Shown here: positions 1 to 6,400 of the stretch, piece after piece
Layout of the letters: every line of letters begins with the position of its first letter
Position numbering within the stretch: the stretch's first letter is position 1
Notes under the pieces: model-generated
Database searches by the model: none
Told to the model about the DNA's origin: nothing
Seen by the model: only the letters and a program-made list of their open reading frames with translations
NCBI GenBank assembly: GCA_947175465.1
Contig: CAMWMY010000040.1
Coordinates: 1 to 8,728, forward strand
Length of the DNA stretch: 8,728 nt
Direction: 5' to 3'
Source: an uncultured Erysipelotrichaceae bacterium
GTDB taxonomy: Bacteria; Bacillota_I; Bacilli_A; Erysipelotrichales; Erysipelotrichaceae
Made by a program: the position numbers and the translations under genes

Positions 1-1
1 G

Positions 2-46
2 ATTCATAAACAAGATAAAGTGAGTAGAGTGGCGATTTTAAAATAA
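2..46 (+). CDS. Probable 3' end of an upstream gene (partial)
   Basis: The second reading frame is open from the window edge to a TAA at 44-46 and encodes only 14 residues (IHKQDKVSRVAILK). The other two plus-strand frames hit stops almost at once. An intrinsic terminator starts 21 bases after this stop, which is what the end of a plus-strand transcription unit would look like. The fragment is too short to assign a family. It could belong to the regulator or transporter that the downstream operon lacks, but nothing in the residues shows that. Confidence 0.4.
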   Translation: MHKQDKVSRVAILK

Positions 47-67
47 TGAATATAAAAGATAATTTTT

Positions 68-114
68 AAAGGATCATGGAAGGTTGCATAAGCAATTTCA
101 ATTGATCTTTTTTT
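68..114 (+). terminator. Intrinsic terminator of the upstream gene
   Basis: A nine-base-pair stem (AAAGGATCA at 68-76 with TGATCTTTT at 103-111, one G-U pair) runs into a T-run at 108-114. Inside the loop a second small hairpin can form (TTGC at 84-87 with GCAA at 92-95). The element separates the upstream gene from the uronate operon promoter. Confidence 0.7.
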
Positions 115-144
115 ATGAAAATAGTAATTTCTTATGGAATATTA

Positions 145-173
145 TTGCTAAATGTATACAAGAGTGGTATAGT
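145..173 (+). promoter_or_regulatory. SigA-type extended -10 promoter of the glucuronate operon
   Basis: The -35 box is TTGCTA (145-150, 4 of 6 matches to TTGACA). The -10 box is TATAGT (168-173, 5 of 6 matches to TATAAT). The spacer is exactly 17 bases, and a TG one base before the -10 box (165-166) makes it an extended -10 promoter. Transcription would start near 180, leaving a leader of about 97 bases before the first gene. It overlaps the two TGTATACA palindromes, so it is probably repressible. Confidence 0.75.
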
Positions 174-182
174 ATGTATACA
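153..182. promoter_or_regulatory. Twin TGTATACA operators (probable GntR-family sites)
   Basis: The perfect palindrome TGTATACA occurs at 153-160 and again at 175-182, 22 bases centre to centre, about two helical turns. The first lies in the -35/-10 spacer and the second covers the predicted transcription start. That arrangement suits a repressor bound cooperatively to one face of the DNA. The GT-AC core fits the operators of GntR-family regulators; the E. coli UxuR/ExuR sites also centre on GTATAC. The regulator gene is not in the window, so the family assignment is inferred. Confidence 0.65.
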
Positions 183-187
183 GGGTG

Positions 188-202
188 AGAAAAGCGCTTA
201 CA
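188..202. promoter_or_regulatory. Candidate cre site (catabolite repression)
   Basis: The sequence AGAAAAGCGCTTACA matches the CcpA cre consensus WTGWAANCGNTNWCA at 13 of 15 positions; the mismatches are at the second and third bases. Its core AAGCGCTT (192-199) is a perfect palindrome. It lies about 8-22 bases downstream of the predicted start point, a position where CcpA blocks elongation or initiation. This would shut the operon off when a preferred sugar is present. Another LacI-family regulator could also use such a site. Confidence 0.6.
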
Positions 203-276
203 ATAGATGAGAGATTGTAGCGTAAAAGGCCTAAAAAATTCTGGCAAAAATAAATGTACAGAGGAAAGGTAAGACG

Positions 277-2499
277 ATGAGAGAAATTATTAAATTAAAT
301 GAAGGTTGGTTTTTTATACAAGAAGATCGAAAAGAATATGCTTCTTCATCTCATGATGGGTGGCAAGCAGTTACTTTACCGCACACATGGAATGCTGCTG
401 ATGCAGATCGTGATGATACGGATTATTTTCGAGGAGCTTGCTGGTATCAAAAAAGTATATCAGTGAAAGAAAATATGCGAGGAAAACGTGTATTTTTGGA
501 AGTACTTGCAGCAAGCAATATTGCAGATGTTTATCTTAATGGAAAACATCTTGGTACTCATGAAGCTGGATTTTCTATTTTCCGCTACGATTTAACAGAG
601 CATTTACAAGAAAATCAAGAAAATACACTTGCAATTCGTGTTGATAATTCAGATATAGAATATGTATATCCTAGAGCTGCCGATTTTACTTTTTTTGGTG
701 GATTATATCGAGGAGTACAATTAGTTGTTGTAGAAGATGCACACTTTGATTTAATGGATTATGGTTCTTGTGGTATTTATGTGACACCGAAGGTAAAGCA
801 AAATGAAGGAACGGTTCATATATGTGCTAAAGTAGTGAATGATGAAGGCTGTAGTGTTGAATATCGCATCAAAGATAAAGAAGGAAATATTTGTGCAACT
901 CTTAGTGAAAAAGCTAATGTTTCTGTTTCTATGACACTTGAACAACCACATTTATGGAATGGAGTAGAAGATCCTTATTTATATACATTAGAGAGTTTAT
1001 TGAAAAAACAAGATAAAACAATTGACTGCGTAGAAGTGCCTTTTGGATTTCGCACTATTGAAATGTACCCAGATAAAGGATTATTTTTAAATGGAAAACA
1101 TGTTTATTTAAGAGGAGTTTCTCGTCATCAATGTCATGCAGGATGTGGATGGGCATTAGGTGAAAAAGAACAAGTAGAAGATATCGAAATTATGGAAGAT
1201 ATGGGAGTAAATTCTATTCGTTTGGCTCATTATCAACATAATCCATATTTCTATGATTTATGTGATCAAAAAGGGATGTTAATTTGGGCTGAAATACCTT
1301 TTATCACCAAGATGAGTCCTGATAAAAAAGGACATGAAAACTGTCGTTTACAATTAGAAGAATTGATTAAACAAAACTATAATCACCCATCAATTTTTTG
1401 TTGGGGTATCTCTAATGAGATTACCATTGGTGGAGAATATGAGGAGTTATATGAAAATTTAGTAGATTTAAACCGTTTTGCGAAAGAATTAGATGCAAGT
1501 AGATATACAACAACAGCAAGTGTGTCTATGCTTGGTATGGAAAGTAAATTTAATCGTATTACAGATATTCTTGCATACAACCATTATTTTGGATGGTATG
1601 GAAGTGATATGGCACATATGGAAAAATGGCTACAAGAATTTCATGAAAAGCAACCAGATATTTGTTTAGGTATCTCAGAATATGGTGCAGAAGGAATTTT
1701 ACAATACCACAGTGATCAACCAAAACGTGGAGATTACACTGAAGAATATCATGCATTGTATCATCGTAAAACATTAGAAATATTTGAAAGAACACCATGG
1801 TTATGGGGAAGCTATGTATGGAATATGTTTGATTTCAGTAGTAAGATACGTGATGAGGGTGGTCGTAAGGGAATGAACAATAAAGGTCTTGTTACTTATG
1901 ATCGTAAAATTAAGAAAGATGCTTTCTTCGTATATAAAGCACACTGGTCAAAAGATCCATTTGTGCATATAGCATCTCGAAGATATGTAAACCGCATCAA
2001 TGATCAAGTTTGTATTGAAGTATTCTCAAATGCAGAAAAAATTACTTTATATGTAGATGACCAAGAAGTACAAACAGTACAAGGAAAATATCATTTTGTA
2101 TTCCAAGATGTTGCTTTACGTGAAGGAAAAAATACTATAAAAGCTACAAGTGATCATGGCCAAGTAGATGAGATTGTACTATGCAAAGGAAATGAAGTTG
2201 ACCCGTCTTACGAATTTGAAGGGGCAAAAGATAATGTGGCGAATTGGTTTGATGAAACACGTGCAAGTTTACAAATAAAAGAAGGGTATTATTCTATTGC
2301 GGATAAGATGAAAGATTTATTAGGAAACGAAGAAACAAAAGCGATTTTAAGTGCTAAAATACCCAAAATTGTGAATCACCCAATGCTGAATATGATTGGT
2401 GAAAGTCCATTAGAAATGTTACTTGGAATGCTTAACTTTGGATTGAAACCAGAAGATGTGATTGAAACAAATGAAGCATTATCAAAAATTAAAAAATAA
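277..2499 (+). CDS. GH2 beta-glycosidase, probable beta-glucuronidase
   Basis: This is a 740-residue glycoside hydrolase family 2 enzyme that would release the sugar from a beta-linked uronide in the cytoplasm; no signal peptide is visible. Domains in order: jelly-roll sugar-binding domain (about 1-160), Ig-like domain (about 160-256), TIM barrel from GFRTIEMYPDKGLFLNGK (257 on) to about 550, a second Ig-like domain (about 565-635) and a helical tail (about 665-740). The acid/base is Glu381 in SNE and the nucleophile Glu468 in SEYGAEG. An Asn-x-Lys motif (Asn534, Lys536), used by glucuronidases to recognise the carboxylate, is present. The surrounding sequence (YVWNMFDF, KGLVTYDRK) also resembles GH2 beta-galactosidases, so beta-galactosidase or galacturonidase activity is possible. 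Its place as first gene of a complete glucuronate operon favours glucuronidase. The start follows GAGGAAAGG (261-269) at good spacing. Confidence 0.85.
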   Translation: MREIIKLNEGWFFIQEDRKEYASSSHDGWQAVTLPHTWNAADADRDDTDYFRGACWYQKSISVKENMRGKRVFLEVLAASNIADVYLNGKHLGTHEAGFSIFRYDLTEHLQENQENTLAIRVDNSDIEYVYPRAADFTFFGGLYRGVQLVVVEDAHFDLMDYGSCGIYVTPKVKQNEGTVHICAKVVNDEGCSVEYRIKDKEGNICATLSEKANVSVSMTLEQPHLWNGVEDPYLYTLESLLKKQDKTIDCVEVPFGFRTIEMYPDKGLFLNGKHVYLRGVSRHQCHAGCGWALGEKEQVEDIEIMEDMGVNSIRLAHYQHNPYFYDLCDQKGMLIWAEIPFITKMSPDKKGHENCRLQLEELIKQNYNHPSIFCWGISNEITIGGEYEELYENLVDLNRFAKELDASRYTTTASVSMLGMESKFNRITDILAYNHYFGWYGSDMAHMEKWLQEFHEKQPDICLGISEYGAEGILQYHSDQPKRGDYTEEYHALYHRKTLEIFERTPWLWGSYVWNMFDFSSKIRDEGGRKGMNNKGLVTYDRKIKKDAFFVYKAHWSKDPFVHIASRRYVNRINDQVCIEVFSNAEKITLYVDDQEVQTVQGKYHFVFQDVALREGKNTIKATSDHGQVDEIVLCKGNEVDPSYEFEGAKDNVANWFDETRASLQIKEGYYSIADKMKDLLGNEETKAILSAKIPKIVNHPMLNMIGESPLEMLLGMLNFGLKPEDVIETNEALSKIKK

Positions 2500-2517
2500 G
2501 AAGGAAGGTGACAATTT

Positions 2518-3561
2518 ATGAAAATGACATTTCGTTGGTATGGTCCAGAAGACCCAGTAACTTTAGATAAAATTCGACAAATTCCGAATATGAGTGGAGT
2601 TGTAACAGCGGTATATTCGGTTCCAGTAGGAGAAGTTTGGCCGATGGAAGAGATCGAAAAATTAAAAAAAGACGCGAATGCAAAAGGCTTAGAAATGGAA
2701 GTTATTGAAAGTGTTCCAGTTCATGAAGATATTAAGCTTCGCCGTGGAGATTATAAGCGCTATATCGAGAATTATAAAGAAAATATTCGCCGTCTGGCAA
2801 AACATGGTGTAAAGTGTATCTGTTATAATTTTATGCCTGTATTTGATTGGACAAGAAGTCAACTTGATAAAGAGCTGGAAGATGGAAGTCGTACCCTTAT
2901 TTATGATAAAGAACAAGTAGCGGCTTTAGATCCACGTAAATTAGCACTGCCAGGTTGGGATTCTTCTTATTCTCCAGAAGAGATTAAAGAGCTTATTGAT
3001 GCTTATCAAGCTCAAGGAGATGAAGGGTTATGGGAAAGTTTAAACTACTTTATCCAAGAGATTATACCGGTTGCTATTGAGTGTGATGTAAATATGGCGA
3101 TTCATCCAGATGATCCATGTTGGCCAATCTTTGGACTTCCTAGAATTATTACAAATGAAAAAAACTTGGATCGCTTCTTATCTCTTTATGATGATCCTCA
3201 TCATGGTCTTACTTTATGTGCTGGTAGTTTAGGATGTGGTGTTTTCAATAACTATACTGCTATGGTACGTAAATATGGTAAGATGGGACGCATTCATTTT
3301 GCTCATTTACGTAATATTAAATTGTTAAGTGATGAATCTTTTGAGGAGTCGGCTCATTATTCAGGATGTGGATCTCTGGATATGGTAGAAATTATGAAAG
3401 CTTATCATGATGTTGGCTTTAAAGGCTATATGCGACCAGATCATGGACGCATGATTTGGGGAGAAACAGGAAAACCTGGTTATGGTCTTTATGATCGAGC
3501 ATTAGGGGCTATGTATTTAACTGGTATTTGGGAAACATTAGATAAAATGGAGGAAAAATAA
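2518..3561 (+). CDS. uxuA: Mannonate dehydratase
   Basis: UxuA (EC 4.2.1.8) removes water from D-mannonate to give 2-keto-3-deoxygluconate in the cytoplasm. At 347 residues it has the usual length for Firmicutes UxuA, a TIM-barrel metal enzyme. It opens with the family-typical MKMTFRWYGPEDPVTL. Motifs rich in likely metal and catalytic residues are AIHPDDP (His196), CAGSLGCG (234-241), HFAHLRN (His260, His263) and MRPDHGR (Asp308, His309). Related enzymes use a similar His/Cys/His/Asp set to hold Mn2+. It begins 18 bases after the glycosidase stop, behind a strong ribosome site AAGGAAGGTG (2501-2510). It acts after UxuB and before KdgK. Confidence 0.96.
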   Translation: MKMTFRWYGPEDPVTLDKIRQIPNMSGVVTAVYSVPVGEVWPMEEIEKLKKDANAKGLEMEVIESVPVHEDIKLRRGDYKRYIENYKENIRRLAKHGVKCICYNFMPVFDWTRSQLDKELEDGSRTLIYDKEQVAALDPRKLALPGWDSSYSPEEIKELIDAYQAQGDEGLWESLNYFIQEIIPVAIECDVNMAIHPDDPCWPIFGLPRIITNEKNLDRFLSLYDDPHHGLTLCAGSLGCGVFNNYTAMVRKYGKMGRIHFAHLRNIKLLSDESFEESAHYSGCGSLDMVEIMKAYHDVGFKGYMRPDHGRMIWGETGKPGYGLYDRALGAMYLTGIWETLDKMEEK

Positions 3562-3562
3562 A

Positions 3563-4408
3563 ATGAAATTACCTTTTGAAATTGACTTAAAAGACAAAGT
3601 AGTTGTTGTGACTGGAGCAGGTGGAGTTTTATGTGGGATGTTTGCAAAAGCTGTAGCACAATGTGGTGCGAAAGTTGCATTGCTTGATTTAAACAAAGAA
3701 GCTGCACAAGCTAATGCAGATGAGATTGAAAAAAATGGTGGGATTGCGAAAGGTTATGGATGTAATGTATTAGACAAAAGTAGCATTGAAGCAGCTCATG
3801 CAGAAATTATAAAAGATTTAGGAGCTTGTGATATTTTAATTAATGGTGCTGGAGGAAATCATCCAAAAGCAACAACGGATAATGAATATTTTGTAAAAGA
3901 AGATCTAGATAAAGTAAAAACATTTTTTGACTTAGATCAACAAGGAGTTGAGTTTGTATTTAACTTAAACTACATGGGTACGTTATTACCAACGCAAGTA
4001 TTTGCAATGGATATGATGAATAAAAAAGGAGCAACGATCATTAATATTTCAAGTATGAATGCCTTTACTCCATTGACGAAAATTCCAGCATATTCAGGAG
4101 CCAAAGCAGCCGTTTCTAATTTTACCCAATGGCTTGCAGTGCACTTTTCTAAAGTGGGTATTCGCTGTAATGCGATGGCACCAGGATTCTTTATTTCTAA
4201 ACAAAATGAAAAATTATTATTTAATGAAGATGGTACACCAACAGCAAGAACAAATAAGATTTTAAATGGAACACCAATGAATCGTTTTGGAAAAGAAGAA
4301 GAGTTATTAGGTACACTACTATATTTAGCAAGTGAAGAAGCAAGTGGTTTTGTGAACGGTGCTGTAATAGCGATAGATGGTGGATTCTCAGCATATAGTG
4401 GAGTGTAA
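3563..4408 (+). CDS. uxuB: D-mannonate oxidoreductase / fructuronate reductase, SDR type
   Basis: This 281-residue short-chain dehydrogenase would reduce D-fructuronate to D-mannonate with NAD(P)H (EC 1.1.1.57). The nucleotide-binding motif TGAGGVLCG is at 17-25, INGAGG is the NNAG-like motif, and the catalytic set is Ser163/Ser164, Tyr177 and Lys181 (YSGAK). The C-terminal NGAVIAIDGGFSAYSGV is typical of SDRs. It resembles the Bacillus subtilis UxuB (YjmF) type rather than the unrelated, longer polyol-dehydrogenase type of E. coli. The start codon lies one base after the uxuA stop; the ribosome site GGAGGA (3549-3554) is inside the end of uxuA, so the two are translationally linked. Other SDR substrates are possible, but the neighbours settle the role. 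Confidence 0.9.
   Translation: MKLPFEIDLKDKVVVVTGAGGVLCGMFAKAVAQCGAKVALLDLNKEAAQANADEIEKNGGIAKGYGCNVLDKSSIEAAHAEIIKDLGACDILINGAGGNHPKATTDNEYFVKEDLDKVKTFFDLDQQGVEFVFNLNYMGTLLPTQVFAMDMMNKKGATIINISSMNAFTPLTKIPAYSGAKAAVSNFTQWLAVHFSKVGIRCNAMAPGFFISKQNEKLLFNEDGTPTARTNKILNGTPMNRFGKEEELLGTLLYLASEEASGFVNGAVIAIDGGFSAYSGV
4399..4403 (+). promoter_or_regulatory. Ribosome binding site that fixes the eda start
   Basis: TGGAG at 4399-4403 stands nine bases before the ATG at 4413. The frame is open back to an ATG at 4377, but that start would overlap uxuB by 32 bases and add 12 residues not expected at the N-terminus of KDPG aldolases. The 4413 start, giving MDIYKQF, is therefore preferred. Confidence 0.7.
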
Positions 4409-4412
4409 GCAT

Positions 4413-5369
4413 ATGGATATTTACAAGCAATTTGCAAGTTATGGGATTGTACCCGTTATTAAAATTGATTGTATAGATGATGCTAAGCCTTTAGCAAAAG
4501 CTTTATGTGATGGGGGATTACCTGTAGCTGAAGTTACCTTTCGAACTGCATGTGCCAAAGAGGCCATGCAGCTCATGTATCAAGAGTATCCACATATGTT
4601 AATTGGAGCTGGTACTGTATTAACAACTCAACAAGTAGATGAGGCAATGGAAGCTGGAGCTAAATTTATTGTGTCTCCAGGTTTAAATCCTGAGGTTGTT
4701 CAATATTGTAAACAAAAAAAGATTTGCATTATTCCTGGTTGTGCAACACCAAGTGATATGGAAAAAGCAATTTCATTAGGTTTAGATGTAGTTAAATTTT
4801 TTCCAGCTGAAGCCAATGGTGGAATTAAGGCTATTAAAGCAATGGCTGCTCCTTATACACAACTTCGCTTTATGCCAACAGGTGGTATTCATGAAGAAAA
4901 TTTAAATGATTATTTAAATTTTGATAAGATTCTTGCTTGTGGGGGATCTTGGATGGTGAAAAGTGAATATTTGAAGTGTAAAGAATTTTCAAAGATTCAA
5001 CAGCTAACGAAAGAAGCTATTCAAAAAATGCTTGATTTGAAACTAGCACATATTGGAATGAATAGTGAAGATGAACAAATGTGTGAGCATTACAGTAAGC
5101 AACTTGAATTATTTACATTATCAGATAAGACTTCTTGTGAGAAAGCTAATTTTGTGAATCATATAGAAATTATGAAAGGATTAGGAAAGGGACAAAAAGG
5201 ACATATCGGCTTTTCTACTCTTCATATTGAGCGAGCGATCTTTTATTTAGAAAAAAGAGGTTTTACTTTTCAGATGGAAACAGCACAGTATGATGAAAAA
5301 GGAAAATTAAAATTAGTATATGCAAATGAAGAAGTGAATGGTTTTGCTCTTCACTTAGTACAAAGATAA
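4413..5369 (+). CDS. eda: KDPG aldolase with C-terminal VOC-like domain
   Basis: The N-terminal part (1 to about 205) is a class I 2-keto-3-deoxy-6-phosphogluconate aldolase (EC 4.1.2.14), possibly also 4-hydroxy-2-oxoglutarate aldolase (EC 4.1.3.16). It splits KDPG into pyruvate and glyceraldehyde-3-phosphate. Visible motifs are AEVTFRT with catalytic Glu40 and Arg44, GAGTVLT, SPGLNPEVV, GCATPSD, the Schiff-base Lys128 in VVKFFPAE, and PTGGI. The E. coli enzyme is about 213 residues; this one is 318. The extra 107 residues (212-318) look like a single glyoxalase/VOC module: it starts AHIGMN, has HIEIMKG and GHIGFST in the middle and ends GFALHLVQR. Candidate metal ligands are His213, Glu252, His264 and His314. 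Similar fusions are familiar in gut Firmicutes, but I know of no defined role for the added domain. The gene starts four bases after uxuB. Confidence 0.93.
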   Translation: MDIYKQFASYGIVPVIKIDCIDDAKPLAKALCDGGLPVAEVTFRTACAKEAMQLMYQEYPHMLIGAGTVLTTQQVDEAMEAGAKFIVSPGLNPEVVQYCKQKKICIIPGCATPSDMEKAISLGLDVVKFFPAEANGGIKAIKAMAAPYTQLRFMPTGGIHEENLNDYLNFDKILACGGSWMVKSEYLKCKEFSKIQQLTKEAIQKMLDLKLAHIGMNSEDEQMCEHYSKQLELFTLSDKTSCEKANFVNHIEIMKGLGKGQKGHIGFSTLHIERAIFYLEKRGFTFQMETAQYDEKGKLKLVYANEEVNGFALHLVQR

Positions 5370-5378
5370 GGAGATATT

Positions 5379-6398
5379 ATGAAAGTTATAACATTTGGAG
5401 AAATTATGCTACGCTTAGCTCCTCATGGCTATTATCGATTTACACAAGCCCAAAGCTTTGAAGCTACTTATGGAGGGGGAGAAGCCAATGTTGCTGTTTC
5501 TTTAGCTAATTATGGAATTGATGTAGCTTTTGTAACCAAATTACCAAGTCATAAAATTGGAGAATGTGCGATTCAAGATTTACGTAAATATGGAGTTGAT
5601 ACTTCTCTTATTATAAGAGGGGGAGAACGCATTGGTATTTACTTCTTAGAAAAAGGGGCTTCCCAAAGAGCTAGTCAAGTAATTTACGATCGTGCACATT
5701 CTGCTATAGCAGAAGCAACAACTGCAGATTTTGATTGGGATCATATTTTTAAAGATGTAGACTGGTTTCATTTTACCGGGATTACACCAGCTTTAGGTAG
5801 CAATGTTGCAGACATTTGTTTAGAAGCTTGTAAAAAGGCAAAAGAAAAAGGAATTACAATTAGCTGTGACTTAAATTTCCGTAAAAAATTATGGACATCA
5901 AAAGAAGCAGAACATACGATGAGTCAATTAATGGAGTATATTGATATATGCATTGCTAACGAAGAGGATGCTGAAAAAGTATTTGGAATAGTAGCACAAG
6001 ATACAGATATAACAGCAGGAAGTTTAAATCACAATGGCTATATTCAGGTAGCCAAACAAATAGTAGAACGTTTTGGATGCAAAGCTGTAGCAATTACCTT
6101 ACGTGAAAGTATTTCTGCTACACAAAATGATTGGTCAGCTATGCTTTATACAGATAATCAAGCATATTTTTCAAAAAAATATGCGATGCATATTGTCGAT
6201 CGTGTAGGAGGAGGAGATTCTTTTGGGGGAGGACTTATTTATGCGATGTTACAAAAGTACTCACCACAAGATAGTATTGAATTTGCAGTAGCGGCAAGTT
6301 GCCTAAAACATTCTATTGAAGGGGACTATAATCGTGTAAGTGTGGAAGAAGTAGAAACACTTGCTCATGGAGATGGTTCTGGAAGGGTGCAAAGATAA
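5379..6398 (+). CDS. kdgK: 2-keto-3-deoxygluconate kinase (PfkB family)
   Basis: KdgK (EC 2.7.1.45) phosphorylates KDG with ATP to form KDPG, the substrate of the preceding aldolase. The 339-residue protein is a ribokinase/PfkB-family sugar kinase. The N-terminal signature is YGGGEANVAVSLANYG (from residue 31). The C-terminal signature DRVGGGDSFGGG (274-285) carries the catalytic base Asp280 and the glycine-rich anion hole. The Gly-Gly-Gly form in place of the usual Gly-Ala-Gly is what I expect of Firmicutes KDG kinases. It starts nine bases after eda behind TAAGGAG (5367-5373), which includes the eda stop codon, so translation is probably coupled. Confidence 0.92.
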   Translation: MKVITFGEIMLRLAPHGYYRFTQAQSFEATYGGGEANVAVSLANYGIDVAFVTKLPSHKIGECAIQDLRKYGVDTSLIIRGGERIGIYFLEKGASQRASQVIYDRAHSAIAEATTADFDWDHIFKDVDWFHFTGITPALGSNVADICLEACKKAKEKGITISCDLNFRKKLWTSKEAEHTMSQLMEYIDICIANEEDAEKVFGIVAQDTDITAGSLNHNGYIQVAKQIVERFGCKAVAITLRESISATQNDWSAMLYTDNQAYFSKKYAMHIVDRVGGGDSFGGGLIYAMLQKYSPQDSIEFAVAASCLKHSIEGDYNRVSVEEVETLAHGDGSGRVQR

Positions 6399-6400
6399 TT

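Noticed and set aside
255..260. TGTACA palindrome just before the first ribosome site
   Set aside because: It lacks the central TA of the two TGTATACA operators, and six-base palindromes are frequent in AT-rich DNA.
4377..4412. Upstream in-frame ATG for the aldolase
   Set aside because: It would overlap uxuB by 32 bases and lacks a good ribosome site; the ATG at 4413 has TGGAG at proper spacing and gives a normal aldolase N-terminus.
3970..4437. A 155-codon open frame on the minus strand opposite uxuB
   Set aside because: Long antisense frames are common opposite SDR genes because of their codon pattern. No ribosome site or family match is visible, and the plus-strand gene has all SDR motifs.
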